Positions 1-12,115 are shown, counted from the stretch's first letter. The stretch is 64,000 nt of DNA from Saururus chinensis (GCA_035235625.1 CP141140.1:40481351-40545350), one strand, 5' to 3'. Numbers and translations are program-made. The notes: generated from the letters alone by a model not told the origin.

Positions 1-243
1 TTCAACTATGAGCTGGTCGACTATCGATTGTCGACTTTGAATTGATCGACTACCAACTATTGACTTCATCTATCCAACCGTTGACTATCAAAATTCCAAC
101 CGTTGATTGTCAAATGTGTAATTCATAGTTTAGATCACCAATTGTGTAATTTTCTTTTGCATAGACTAGAAGAGCACAACAAACATGCATGTGCACATAG
201 TCGAAGTTTGTAAGACCAATACATTGACAAAGAGTACCATTAC
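1..243. repeat. Left flank of MULE relic, rich in TTGACTATC-type motifs
   Basis: No gene is seen. Positions 1-120 contain many close variants of gttgactatcaa and tcgactac. The reverse complement of this motif, ttgatagtcaac, occurs at about 3391-3402 just past the transposase relic. The arrangement looks like decayed inverted subterminal repeats of the MULE, but exact ends and a 9-bp target duplication could not be fixed by eye. Confidence 0.35.
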
Positions 244-760
244 ATGGTGCCAAGGGTTGTCAACCAGAGAAGAATTGAACTTGTAGTGAATTTAAAAAAC
301 AAGCATGCTCTTCTAATCCACATCCACGATGCTGCCATGTATACAAACTTTCAGTTCAAGGTTGTCAAATCCAAATGTTCTAGGCTTACTCTTACATGCC
401 TTACTAAGGAATACAATTGGAAGTTACATGTGTCAATGTTGAATGGATGAAATGTGTTTAAGATCAAGACTTTCAATCCAGTTTATACATGTGCTAGGCC
501 TTTATAGATTGTTGGCCATCAACATGCAAAATTTTGTGTTATTGCATAGACTATTTATTGTTGACTACAGGGATGAGTTGTGTATAGACCATCAGAGATA
601 ATTAAGGATTTCGATAGAGAGTTTGTAGTGAAAGCCAATTATCGTAAGGCATCAAAGGTCAGGAATATTGCTTTTGAGAAATTATGGGGAACATTTGAAG
701 CCTTTCATAGAGACCTACTTGTGTATCTACATGAGCTTGAGCAGACAAACTCAAGCATCT

Positions 761-2467
761 TGTGACGACCCAACCAATCCCATAAATCATGGAATTGACA
801 TTTTCAAAATAAAATTATAATATGTGCTAAGGGTCATTGTGCATAGAGCTGGTAATTATACAGAGTTTTATCTCCAGGCATATCATGCCTTTGAATATTA
901 GTCAACATAAATTATTACACAACTTTTCTTGTAGCAAAATATAGATAAATCACTCACAAAGTTTTTCCTCCTTCACCTCCATCTTTGCTGCATCACCTGT
1001 AGCATCTAGGGGTGGGTGAGTATATTTATACTTAGTAGGTTGTACTAAATTCTATAAACATTCTAATACTAAGATCTTTATAAAATAATCATATTCCTTT
1101 CAAACAATCATTCAAAACTAGCTGAACCATTAGAAAACATATCAACCATGGATCAATCTCAGATCAGTCTTGGATCAATCATAGATCAATCTTGAATCAA
1201 TACCAGATCAATCTTCGATTAACTTGGATCAATCTCAGACCAATCTTGGATTGATCTTCAACCAACCCTAGATCAATCTTAGAACAATCATAAACTTAAA
1301 ACAAAATCACAACCTTTTATAAAGAATCATTCAAAAAACAAATCATCCAATAACATATTAGAGCCATGATACTTAGTAGCTTACAGAAGCACACATAATT
1401 GGCCACAAAAGCCAAAATGATAGGAACCTTCCCATGATGCTCCACGCCTTGTGCACCCCAAAGCCAAGTATGGCAGCTATCTAGAATATAATGAAAGTTC
1501 TTGGTTTGTTAACCGGGGAACTAGCCAGAGAGTGCAGGAACCCAAAACATATTGTATAACACAATCAAATCATTTCACAGGCAGAGTTTCCTTCAAGAAA
1601 ATAGAATTATAAAGCTTATTGTAGGAAGATATTTCTACAGAACTAAAATCACCTAACACAACATAGGTTTAGAATTTGAAACCCTTACTTAACCTTTGAT
1701 GCTAATTTTCCTGACTTTAAAGGTCTCAAACATAGAAAACAACCCCACCATGTCGTTCAACACTTTTTATTTATGTAAAAATGCCTCTTGAATGAACCTA
1801 ATTGAACTTAGAATGACATAGAAATAGAGAAATGAAGTTTGAGGAGTGTTGGAGTGGACATACTCGAAAACAAAACCCCCCCTTTACTATTTATAGAAGC
1901 ATGTGGTGGCTCTGTGAGCCACATGGCGAGCGGAATAGTTGTGTGTCATGCACATAGTGCACTGCTGGACTCATGCCATGTGGCATGTGTCTAGCATGTG
2001 TGGCATGTTGTCTAGGCCAGGGCTAGCTCTTGTGGTGTGTGGACCCACACATGTCACATGATTGTGACTGTGCATCGCTGCTGGCTTGATGCAAATATTC
2101 TTTTTTTTTCAACACAATTCAAAATCTTTAAACATTCATGACTTCCTTTGCCAAACTCGGATTCATGCATTCTTAACACCGTAGGAATCGTATTAATGAG
2201 CTCTACAAAAAACCCCATAAAGGATAGGTTGTCTCAAAATTTTAAAGTAGGTCTCACTCATAGGTCATACTTCTCAAGGTCATAACTTACTACTCTGAAA
2301 TTCGATTTGCACGGTTTAAGATCCATTATGCTCATTTTTCACAACTTTATCACATTCTTAAAGAAACCCACTTAATTACCACCTCAAAATAATTAAATTT
2401 TTTTATAAACTCTAATATTAAAATTATTAGAGGCAAGAAATCATAATGGAAATTAAGGGTTGTTACA
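761..2467. mobile_element. Ty3/gypsy solo LTR inserted in the MULE transposase
   Basis: The segment starts TGTGACGACCC and ends GGGTTGTTACA. The ends form an imperfect inverted repeat typical of plant gypsy LTRs, differing only by transitions. It sits exactly where transposase similarity breaks (after NSSI) and resumes (before YERCFVSFG). A TATA-like tatttata lies near 1890. The possible 5-bp duplication is weak: catct (756-760) against cactt (2468-2472), 3 of 5 identical. There is no internal region, so it is a solo LTR left by LTR-LTR recombination. Confidence 0.75.
1146..1288. repeat. Degenerate (agatcaatctt)n short tandem repeat inside the solo LTR
   Basis: About a dozen tandem variants of gatcaatctt and gatcaatctcag run through this stretch. 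The unit is about 11-12 bp and irregular. No coding sense is seen. Confidence 0.7.
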
Positions 2468-3344
2468 CACTTGGACAAAGATCAAGTATGATTGTCGGAA
2501 CAACTCCTACGAAAGGTGTTTTGTCTCTTTTGGGATATGTTTTTAGCACTTTAAGAGGTACATGTGCAAGGTCATCATAATTGTTGGAACACATTTTAAG
2601 GGATGATACAAAAACACCTTGTTTTTAGCAGTGAGTTAGGATACAGACAATGATTTGTATCCTTTAGCATTGTTAGTTGGATAGTTTGAAAACAATATAT
2701 CATGAAATTGGGTGCTCAAAACTTTGACATATTTAATGTTTTCCTATAGCTCCACATGAGTTCTACATAGAATCATCGTCATTTGATGATCAGGTACATC
2801 TTGAACTCAGGACATGCATGTGTGGGTTGTTTCAGAGAATGGACAAGTTGTGCAAACACGTTCTGGCTTTGTGTGCAAGTAGGTCCATTGACCACTATCA
2901 TCCTGTTTAGATTATTACAAGGCAAAAACTTGCTAGCAGCTATACAACAGTAAAATCTACCATGATTTTCATAAGAGCTAGTGCAACACTCTAAAAGATA
3001 TCCATTTCCTCAATTTGATGTCATCTCACTGAAGAATTCTAATTGGTAGACCGAAGAAGAAAAATATTTTAAGTGCAAGGAAGCCCACTTGGTGAAATGT
3101 AGCAAATGAAGAGGTCATGGCATAACAGGAAGACATGTAGTTTTCTAGTTGCAGTGGAGAACGTAGCTAAGAGGAGTAATATTCCGAAGAGCAACTTACT
3201 TACGAAATGATGAGATTCTATGGTAAGGTCATCGAAAAAGAGAAAAACACAATCCCCGACTCCAACAATAGGGGGGCATGCATTTAAGCAAATCTACACC
3301 CTCTATTCCATCTGCCCATTTGGGAGAGCACAATGAAAAACCAT

Positions 3345-3604
3345 TTGGCCATCTGACAATCAATAATTGACCAACTGATAGTTGATAGCCAAGCAGTTGA
3401 TAGTCAACCAATGAAATGAAACATGTTGAACTCAATTGCAAGATTTTGAAGGTTCTGTTGTCATTGGCCTTAGTTGGATCAAGTGTATGCTGAATATACA
3501 TTGCATTTTTTCTGTAAATTTTTTGGGTTTAATAATGCAATTGTATTGTAAGGTGTATACAACAAGAAATTCTTTTGGTGGTTATAAATGCTGACCTTCA
3601 ACCT
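3345..3604. repeat. Dispersed direct duplication, copy 1
   Basis: This segment matches 4045-4292. Shared blocks include ctcaattgcaagattttgaa, cttagttggatcaagtgtat and gtggttataaatg. Copy 1 has about 45 extra bases (around 3505-3550). Both copies are preceded by TTGATAGTC-type motifs like those at the left MULE flank, so they may be duplicated MULE subterminal sequence. Confidence 0.65.
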
Positions 3605-4044
3605 CAATTGACAATATAATACCTATTGCACAACCACATCAATGGTTGATGAATAATTTCACAACTATTTTACTAGCCTATTTATATGTTTTAAAAATAT
3701 CTTGAGTTAGCTCAAAAATTAAGGATACATATTCATACATGGGCAATCTTGACTATCATTAGGCCAATTTGAAGTGCAATTGTAGAATTAAGGCCTAACA
3801 TGGGCTCATCCAAGAAGAGAAGGGAAGGGAAGGATTAAGAAGAAGGTCATTTCCAATATGGACTCTTTTCCTTTCCCCACCAAATAATCCTCTCACAAAA
3901 GCTCCTCCAATAGTAGTATCTTGACACCTGAATGACAATAAGTTTTAGAGTTGTATCTAATTATTTATTTTTAAGTAAGAAGAATCAAATTATAAAATTT
4001 TGTTGGCCATCTATAAATGCTCCATTCCACCATGGAAAATGTTT

Positions 4045-4292
4045 CCTTACGACAATTGATAGTCGGCCACATGACAATTGAAAGTTGGTCAGTCGACAAT
4101 CAAACAACTAACAACTGCTAGTCATCGAGTTCAATGAATCATTTTGGTCTCAATTGCAAGATTTTGAAGCTTCAACTGTCATTGGGCTTAGTTGGATCAA
4201 GTGTATACTGAATATTCATTTCATTGTAAGGTGTAGATAACAAGCAATTATTTTTGTGGTTATAAATGTTGGTTGAACTTCAACCTTCTATT
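4045..4292. repeat. Dispersed direct duplication, copy 2
   Basis: Second copy of the segment at 3345-3604, about 700 bp downstream in the same orientation. It is visibly diverged by substitutions and lacks the extra internal block. No open frame is conserved between the copies. Confidence 0.65.
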
Positions 4293-5459
4293 GATTCTAC
4301 ATACAAAAATGGGCGATGCTATGCTATTATCAACATATTAATGTACAATCATTAGAACAAGATCAAATTATAGAGTCAATAAAACTTTTTCAAATTTTAT
4401 TTTTCATAAGAAGATATCAAATCTGTTGTCGTTGGGTTTAACTCTCTGCTGGACTTGGTACATCATGCCCATAAAAGTTCAATGCATACCCATGCGATGT
4501 ATAATCAATATACAAGCAAACATATTTTCCACAATCTGTGTTGTTTATTTGTCGCATGTGTTGTAACCTCCACAAGCTCAAACATGCTGGTTAATGCATC
4601 ACTCCACCATCTTTTTTAGCAAAGCATGGGCAACATAAATTGGATAAGAAAGAGGACCCCAAAGTAACTCTGCAAGGTGTTCCCACTAAACATTGGATCC
4701 ATGATTTATGTATGCCATCCTTGAACATTCATCTGAAAAAGAATATAGTGATTGTTCTTGACGTTAAGGGGGAAAAGATGCCACTCATATTCCCGGAACA
4801 CCTTCCCTTCTGTCAGCCCGTTCACGAGGGTGTCGATGATTTCAAAAAGAGCGTTTGCAACCTTGCATGGAGATAGTTGGCTTTACTTTCTAAAGCTTGT
4901 CCCAAATAACAGTCAGCAAGTCATTGTGCATCACTATCAGTTACGCAAAGCTGAAACCAAAATGTAATATATAAGCACAATATAATGGATATTATTACAA
5001 CTGACATCACACTTTGGATGGTTGACAGATGGAAGACATAAAGTCCGACAGTTGAGAAATAATGAAGTTATAAATGCAAGTTTGCTAAACATGAAATGAA
5101 TTAGAGCGGAAGGCATGGGGTCCACTGAACTTTGACACGTTATGTATCATGTAATTGGCGTGGGCGTCAATGTTCTATAAAACAAATATTAGTTTATGAT
5201 CTGAAAAATATATCACAGCTTGGCTAAAAATGCCTCTACAAATTCATTAATAGAATTTCCTATGCCAATGACCATATTATATACATATAATGTAAGCCAA
5301 GCCCTTGGAGTCGTTAAAGGCCACAAGAACTTAGGATTAGTTAACATCCTCATGTGCCCAGTGTAGGCACAATCGATATCAAGGAGAATCACGTAGGGAA
5401 ATGGGACAAACAAGAAAGAAAGGGGAGAAGTTCAGAATAGTCTCAATTGCATAAACTAG
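4293..5459. other. Unassigned stretch, no recognisable gene
   Basis: There is an open frame at 4640-4876 (+, 78 codons) with no motif I recognise, and short reverse frames at 4937-5125 and 5213-5413. None shows family similarity or a flanking gene structure. I see no transposon termini here. Confidence 0.5.
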
Positions 5460-5543
5460 AAACAAGGAAAAAGATCGCCCCATATAGGGGACGACCAGTC
5501 CCCTAGGGAGTCATGCCAAGCCTTGCTTGGCAAGCCCAATCCC
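5460..5543. repeat. Repeated CCCCTAGGG blocks with a small inverted repeat
   Basis: Variants of cccctaggg occur three times. Between two of them lies a perfect 7-bp inverted repeat with a 3-nt loop, GCCAAGC-ctt-GCTTGGC (about 5516-5532). It abuts the 3' end of the gypsy pol relic and may be part of its 3' untranslated region. Confidence 0.5.
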
Positions 5544-6612
5544 CTAGGGAGACACACCAGTTAGTAGGCCGGTGCGCCTAGGGCCACATGTATCGGCGAG
5601 CTTGGAGTGCTCGGGCTGAAACAAAGATGTTTGGTGCTGAGGCAAAACTAAAATATAAACCAAGTCACCCACTGCGAACTCCCGGTCAGTGTGACATCCA
5701 TCATAAATCTGCTTCAACCAATTCTGGGCAGAAGACAAATTCTTCTTGAGCTGAAACATGACCTCGTCTCGTATTTGGAGCATATAGTCCACCTCAGCCA
5801 CAGAGGAACAGTGAGGTACATACAATAACACGATCGGTGGTAGGCGGCCATACAGCACCACAAAAGGAGTAAAGCCAGCACAAGTATGATAGGCCACTTT
5901 GCCCATGGAAGAAGTTGAAGCCACCTGTGGGGCTGCATCATAGTGAAGCATCAAAGATATTGCTCTAAACAACGATTAACCACCTCGGTCTAACCATCCA
6001 TCTGAGGATGATAAACAATACTCATATGGAGAGAAGTACCCTGTAAAGTGAAGAACTCCTGCCAAAACTGAGAAATGAATATCCGGTCATGATCAGAAAC
6101 AATAGTGCGGGGCATACCGTGGAGTTTGGCTACCTCCTAAACATACAACTTACCCACTATCTTGGCAGTGAAGGGATTCCCTAATGCACAAAAATGAGTG
6201 TACTTGGACAGCCGGTTCACCACCACCATAATAACTGACTTACCTTGCACCACGGGCAAGGCCCCCACAGAGTCTATCGAAACATGCTCCCATACCTTAT
6301 CTGATATAGGCAAGGGCTACAACAAACCGGCGGGAGAAGTTGTGGCAGCCTTAGCTCTCTGACAAACCTCACAAATGGCCGCATACTCTTCGATACCCCA
6401 GTGAATACCCTGCCACAGGAAGCTCTAGCGGACCCGCTTATAGGTGCAGAAAGCCCCTTCATGACTGGCCACGGGAGAGTCATGGAAGTGGGAGAGAATG
6501 CAACAGCGAAGGTCAGCGACATTGGGTACCCACATGCGGTCCTTCCAAAAGAGAAGGTCAACCCTCCACACAAAGAAGGGCCAGGCAACAAGGTCGGGCT
6601 AGAGGGCTGCAA
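5544..6612 (-). pseudogene. Gypsy integrase relic
   Basis: The integrase core can be followed from about 6300 down: a WEHVSIDSVGALP-like block near the first catalytic Asp, then a SDHDRIF block with the second. The 142-codon frame at 5544-5972 holds the C-terminal part: HTCAGFTPFVVLYGRLPP, AEVDYMLQIRDE and FAVGDLVYILVLP. Similarity stops before any chromodomain. Frameshifts separate the H2C2 and core blocks. A reverse frame at 6274-6612 only partly overlaps the H2C2 region. Confidence 0.8.
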
Positions 6613-6772
6613 TCACACCCTGCGTCAATGAAACAGCAAGGTATGCCGCTTCTACTCATCAATGAATGGACATGATAGAGTAGAGAAAGCAAAGCAAGAA
6701 CCTGAAGAAGATCTGCGAGAGAGAGTGTCAACCACAGTGTTCTCAAACCCTTTCTTGTACACGACCTCATAA

Positions 6773-7108
6773 TCATAGCCGAGTAACTTGCTGACCCATC
6801 ACTATTAGGATGATGTGGACACTCATTGTGCCAAGAAATACTTCAGGGGTTGGTGGTCTGTGAGAATCAGGAACCGGCCCAAATAAGTAAGGCCACCACT
6901 TATTGACAACGAGGACAATTGCCAACATTTCTTTCTCATACACAGATAGGGACAAAGAGTGGCCAGCCAAAGCTTTGCTAAAGTAAACAATGAGGCGCTC
7001 GTCCTGCAATAGAACCGCCCCAAGCCCCATCTCTGAAGCGTCCATCTCCACCACGAAAGGCCTGCTGAAATCAGGCAAAATCAAGATTGTGGCCATGGCC
7101 ATAGCCAT
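6773..7108 (-). pseudogene. Gypsy RNase H relic
   Basis: This is the RNase H domain that follows RT in Ty3/gypsy pol. Recognisable blocks are FSRPFVVEMDASEMGLGAVL (first catalytic Asp), IVYFSKALAGH and LSVYEKEMLAIV (catalytic Glu). Past about residue 75 the frame shifts: the expected TDHQ..LKYFL block appears in the neighbouring frame at 6823-7023. The result is a partial, frameshifted domain. Confidence 0.82.
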
Positions 7109-7433
7109 CTATAGCCCCTCAAATGCCTCTTGGGCAACCGCGTTCCAAGCAAAAGTCCCCTTCTTGAGCAGCTCTGTAAGAGGCCGAGCCAGCTCTCCAT
7201 ACCAACTGATGAACCACCGATAATAACTAGTGTGGCCCAGAAAGGAGTGCCCAGATGCATGTGGGTGGTGGCCAAGATAGCATGGTGGTCACCTTTGCAG
7301 GGTCCGTGGCTACGATGTTCCACAAAATAATATGGCCCAAATAATCAACCTACGGGCTGCCAAAGGAGCACTTCGAACGATTAAGGAATAAGGAATTATC
7401 TCACAAAATAGAGAAGACCAACCTGAGATGTGA

Positions 7434-8250
7434 CTAGTGCTCTGCCCATGACTTGTTGTACACTACGATGTCGTCAAAGAAAACCAAGATATAGTGGCGG
7501 ACGAACGGCCGGAAGAGATCGTTCATGAGGCATTGGAATGTGGAGTTGGCCTTGGTCAGCCCAAACAGCATGACAAGGAACTCAAAATGGCCATTATGAG
7601 TCTGGATAGCAGTCTTGTGCACATCGGCTGGCTGCACCCAAATTTGATGGTAACCCAAACGAAGGTCGAGTTTATTGAAGACCATGGCACTAATTAGCTT
7701 GTCCAACAATTCCTTAATCACCGGTATGGGATATTTGTCTTTGATAGTGATTGCATTCAGGGCGCGGTAGTCAACACAGAATCGCCATGTATCATCCTTC
7801 TTCCAAACCAGCAGCACCGAGATGAGTAGGAACTTGTGCTAGGGCGGATGATCCCAGAATGGAGCATGTCGGACATGAGATGCTCAATCTCTGATTTCTG
7901 TATATGAGGGTAACGATAAGTGCGGACATTCATCGGGGCCGCTCCAGGGATGATGGAATGTAGTGGTCGTGAGGCCAGACGGGAGGGAGACCCTGTAGCT
8001 CAACGAATAAGTCCTAATGTGCTGCCAATAACTCCTGGAGATCCTAGGGCATCTCATCCTGAGTCAGCTCGATGGTGGCTCACTGTTGCAAGGGGAGCCC
8101 TTGGGGGACGAACCGGAATAAAGAACTAGAAGAGTGGGCAGAAAGGAGGGTGCCCGGCCTGGAGTCTTTAATCCTAATTCTTTGCCCCTGAAGCTCGAAG
8201 TCCATCACCATGTCTCTGAAGTTCCAGACTACATCCCCGAGCTCCTAAAG
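7434..8250 (-). pseudogene. Gypsy reverse transcriptase relic
   Basis: The frame at 7434-7817 (127 codons) covers much of the RT palm and fingers: [24 protein letters not shown], then FFDDIV, the catalytic YxDD box in the FxDD form common in plant gypsy RTs. Upstream, to about 8250, the protease-RT linker can be followed in broken pieces (for example VVWNFRDMVM). The thumb side runs into the RNase H region in other frames. The catalytic aspartates remain, but the frame is closed on both sides. Confidence 0.85.
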
Positions 8251-8253
8251 CCA

Positions 8254-8890
8254 CTACACTCTTAACACCACATTTGCCCCCTCCGTAGATAGCAAGAAGA
8301 GGTTGGTGACAAATGTGTGGCCTTGGACAGAGATCGTAACCTGAGCACACACCCCGGTGCTCCTGAGGTGTTTTCCATTGCCAATGAGTACGTCAAACGG
8401 CTTCGAATCGGAGACAAAACAACCTAACCAATGGGGTACCTTGTCATTAATGAAATTATGGGTAGACCTGTTTTCGATCAGAATAACCACTTGTTGTCAC
8501 TTGAGGTAGCCCTAGACTCGTATCGTGCGTGGAGTGAATGCCCCTGACAAAGCATGGACAGATATTTCTAGTAGCACATCATCAGGGGTAAGCGAGTCAG
8601 CCCCATCTAGCCCCTCTCCTTCATCATCATTCTCCTCCACAAGAAGGCTTCCCTTGACAAAACAATGGTGCCTTGGAACGAACTTCTCGTTGCAGCCAAA
8701 ACATAGCCCCTTAGACTGGCATTCCTCCATCTAGGCAGGGGTGAGGCGATGAACAATCTAGCCTGCATGAGCCGCTTGCTATCAGGTTGCTGGTTGGCGC
8801 GACAAGGGGCCTGGCAGTGGAAGCAGGCTGAGGCAAAGGCCCAAGCCTCCCCCCTCTGCGTTGCCTAGCCAACTTCTTCTTAATCCGAAT
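8254..8890 (-). pseudogene. Gypsy gag C-terminus (zinc knuckle) and aspartic protease relic
   Basis: The frame at 8512-8730 holds a zinc-knuckle-like CFGCNEKFVPRHHC near its start, then an acidic stretch and HALSG, as in plant gypsy gag-protease junctions. The frame at 8254-8490 carries the retropepsin fold: THNFI after the active-site loop, then a hydrophobic C-terminal half. The catalytic loop that is normally D-S-G reads E-N-R, so the protease could not work even if expressed. The two parts are in different frames. Residues upstream to about 8890 look like the gag C-terminus but are frameshifted. Confidence 0.75.
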
Positions 8891-9441
8891 TTCTGATGTG
8901 GTTTCTTAACCTGTGTTTTCTTAAAATATTTATGTAGTTACATTTTTCTATTTCTAACAAAAAGGGGGAGAATATGTGAAAACATTTGTTAAGTGTAGAG
9001 AAAATTGGGGGAGATTATGTGATGTATAGGATGATTACAAGTTGAAGATCACTACACCACATTTGATATGAGTATCATATGTTAAAGGGGAGAGTTATTA
9101 TCAAAGTTGAATAACTATCAAAGTCTGAGTATGCACAATGAGTTGTAATTTTCTTTTTAAGATGTTGGATTATAAAAACATATGTGGTTATATGTATTGT
9201 ATTGACTTATTTTGGTGAACAAAATAATATCAAATTGATGTGTAATTTGAGTCATAGGTTGTACTATTTGCTACTCATGATCACATGCAGAAGATGAAAC
9301 AAATTGATACATGTGGTATCTATACATTTTACACGTCATTTTACCTTATTTGCTAGCATAGGATTCAGCTAAGTTAGAGTTAATTAAGGCTTATTTATTT
9401 TAAGACATATATTAGTATTTTAGTTTTATAATTAATTAATT
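8891..9441 (+). other. Probable copia 3' end with polypurine-tract-like runs
   Basis: No gene is seen. At about 8960-8975 lies aacaaaaagggggagaa, and at about 9003-9018 aaaattgggggagatta. Both resemble the polypurine tracts that precede the 3' LTR of SIRE-like copia elements. Downstream AT-rich DNA up to the solo LTR at 9442 may be the first part of that LTR. This is inference, and no protein was recognised upstream. Confidence 0.35.
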
Positions 9442-11100
9442 TGATAGACGTTAATAGATTAAGCCTATATTTGAGTCATGTCGGGCTTTTGTTTAATTTT
9501 TACATGTCTCAAATATGGCTTATTGTGCTTTGTAGGTGGATGTTGCGCAAACAACTTTTTCGATGCTCATGTCACTTAGAAAATATTTGGACAGGGCTTA
9601 GATGCCTTAAATGGATCAAACATTGATTTGATAGACCCTTCACATGAAGCATGGTCCAGAGAATAGAAGGCAACAGCGAAAAGGAATGGAAGGAACAACT
9701 TTTATAAAATTGCATAAAAATAGAGCATGAAAGATGATAACTTTCAAATAAAGGAAACTTTAATTAAAGATGGAAATAAAGGAAAGCTTAAGAAGAAAAT
9801 TATTAAAAAAAAAAAGAAAGGAAGCAGCCAAAGAGATGTAGCTAGTCCATTTCTAGCATGTTCAGTTTTTAGGAACAGTAAAAAGCATAACTAAAGAAAA
9901 AAAAAATATCGAAAGAAAAGAAGGGAATGAAAGGAGTGGAAAGAAAGAAAGAAAGAAGAGGAGGTAAAGGAATGATAGAAAGATAACAATCAGTTATTTG
10001 GGTCAAAATTGTGCCATGAATAAGGTAAGAAAATTTTCTCTAAATTTTTATAAAACAGAACAAAAACAATTCAAATGTGAGAAAGAATAAGAGAACGAAC
10101 TTGAGGAGAATTCCCTCAATCCCGTCCTCCAAATCATCTAGAAAAAAATCCGAGAGTGAGAGAATTGAAGTCCAAAAAAAGAGAATGAAGAATCAATAAG
10201 AAAAAATTATAGTTCATGGGTTTCTACAGTGGCACTATTCATCATTGTAGCAACGGGAGATTGAAGATTAGTTACTGTTCATTGGTATTATAGTAATTTG
10301 AAATTTTTTAATTTTTATTGATTTTCTTCTAAAGGTGTAAGTTTCTTTCCACTTAATTTAATGGAGATCATGGTTTTACTTCTTAGGTTAATGAGTGGCT
10401 AAGTTATTCATCTAAGGCTAGGACAAAACCTTAATTTGTATGGATTAATGATCATGAGAGTTCATTAATTTTTTTATATGTGCTTCAAAGTTTGGTTGTT
10501 CTACCTATTTTCAAATGATGAACTCCATATTGGATATGAGATTAATCATGTTCTTATGATTTGAGGTGGTTTTAATTAGTTAGTTGCATGGACTTTTTAA
10601 TTCTTGAATTAGGGTTGGGTAATAATTATAATTTTAATCTTTGGATACAATTATGGACATAATCTTAATCTTATTAAGCAAAGAAGAATATAATTTTTGA
10701 AAGTATGCATAATGATGATATTTTTTGTAATAAATGGGATTGAATTCTAATGTGTAATGAGATAGTTTGGAAATTAATCAATAATCATGGACATGACTCT
10801 TTATAAATTAATTCATGCAAATTCCATGCCTTAGTAGTTTGGTTAATTTTGAATTATATTACTTGTTTCTGATAGTTTTGGTAACTTCACTTCTATTATT
10901 TACTTCACTTTTCATTCTTACTTGTTTTAGGGTTTTTAAAGTAGGCAATTACTTGATAATTCGTTAAGTAGATTAGGGTTAGAGTCGATTAGTTTAAAAT
11001 TTAGTTTGCCAATTTCAAGTTTATATGGGATTGATCTCATTTAGCCACTTTTCTACCTTTGACTCGTATGCTTGCGAGTAACAATTAAAATTTAACAACA
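9442..11100 (+). mobile_element. Tat/Athila-like solo LTR
   Basis: The segment starts TGATAGACG and ends ttaacaaca. It is flanked by a near-match 5-bp duplication, taatt (9437-9441) and taaat (11101-11105). The right end, cttgcgagtaac, resembles the ends of plant Tat/Athila LTRs. A purine-rich stretch lies at 9780-9980. No internal domain or primer site follows, so it is read as a solo LTR inside older copia LTR sequence. Confidence 0.55.
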
Positions 11101-12115
11101 TAAATCAAAAGACCAGAAGTGTTTTCGCAGGTAAAAATAGTGCACACATCACATTCACACTTAGTATAAGGTGTTTATCATGTTAGAGTGTGGGAAAGAG
11201 AATGAGTAGAAAATGAGTGTAAAATTATGTGTAAAATTTTCATTCAAGATCAATTGAGATTAAAAAAGGGATTTCTTAGATATAATTTTATTCTAGTACT
11301 GTATCAACATTGTAGCAAGTTACAATTTATCTATCTATCAATTATTGTAGTTATCAATCGATTACTTTAACATGTTTTTGTAAAATTCGGTCGAGACGAT
11401 GGTAAATTGATTGATTATTGTTGTGATCAATCAATAGAGCATGTAGTTTCCCAAAATAGGCCAATAGGAGTTGAATTTGATTCTTATTTAAGGTTTAACG
11501 CCTAAATTGACTTAGTTATCTATATGAGGGGTGTTTTGGACTAGAGAAAAGAGGAGAGAATCTTTTGTTAGCATAGAGAGAGAATGATGAGTTCACTCAT
11601 TGGGTTTTGAGAGTATAGAACTTTCCTTTAGCTATATGCTTTGAGGATCAATTAAATTAGGCAAAAGTGAAGAAGAATTTACAACAAAACACACATAAGA
11701 ACTTGAGGAGTTATAATAACATTCTTCATCACTGAGTGATTAAACAAACTCAAAGGAAGATCAATAATTTTACGACTCTTTGATTGAGTTACTAAAATAT
11801 GATGAAGATGAAACACAGAGAGGGAAAGCTTTAATGATTCGATAAAGGGAGAAACTTGTTAGGCTAACAATGAAAAAAATTGAAAAAAAGAAAATGTGTT
11901 TTTGTTTGTTTCAAGTTAATGGGTTGGCTAGTTGTTCTTGGGTCTTGTAAGTTCTTATTTGCTTGTGCATTAATTTAGCCTTATAAAGTTGTCATGGTTT
12001 TTTACCCTAGTTGGTATTTTTCACATTAAATCCTTATGTGATCTTGTATGTTTTATGGTTTTATTGATGATAGATTGATCATGAATGTACATAGACTAGG
12101 TCTTAATTGTTTCCA
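11101..12115 (+). mobile_element. Copia LTR remnant (forward)
   Basis: The segment contains a TATA-like tatctatatgagg near 11518 and ends in a U5-like stretch typical of copia LTRs (gtcatggttttttaccc, near 11988). The same U5 type is found reversed at about 12640 (catgggaaaaaccttg), and the block cc-aaaatagg-c recurs reversed near 13090. This suggests two LTRs of related families facing each other. Boundaries are uncertain. Confidence 0.45.

Larger units (their letters stand above)
244..3142 (+). pseudogene. MULE (MuDR-type) transposase relic, split by an LTR insertion
   Basis: Mutator-like transposases cut and paste their element by a DDE mechanism in the nucleus. The family order is recognisable. 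At 244-450 lies the N-terminal DNA-binding region (FKVVKSKCSRLTLTC and NWKLHV). At 580-765 lies the segment beginning YRPSEIIKD, followed by NYRKASKVRNIAFEKL and YLHELEQTNSS. After a gap filled by a solo LTR (761-2467), reading resumes with the ERCFVSFG and GTHFKG-like region near the first catalytic Asp. A SWIM-type CxC...CxH finger (RTCMCG...LCKH) follows at about 2800-2880, and GRPKKKNIL plus a C-terminal zinc knuckle (KCSK...GHG) at about 3045-3140. Several frameshifts and stops separate these blocks, so the gene is dead. Family identity is from remembered motifs. Confidence 0.8.
5544..8890 (-). mobile_element. Ty3/gypsy gag-pol relic without LTRs (reverse strand)
   Basis: Reading the reverse strand, the order is end of gag with zinc knuckle, protease, reverse transcriptase, RNase H, integrase, which is the Ty3/gypsy order. 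Every domain is broken by frameshifts or stops. No gag N-terminus, primer site or LTR is found on either side: similarity starts abruptly at about 8890 and ends at about 5545. It is therefore an internal fragment of an old insertion. The domains are listed separately. Confidence 0.85.

Noticed and set aside
4640..4876. A forward 78-codon frame in an otherwise empty stretch.
   Set aside because: No domain is recognised and nothing nearby supports a gene. It is mentioned only as an unassigned frame.
5213..5413. A reverse frame near the end of the gypsy pol relic.
   Set aside because: It shows no chromodomain or other pol-like motif and does not connect to the integrase relic.
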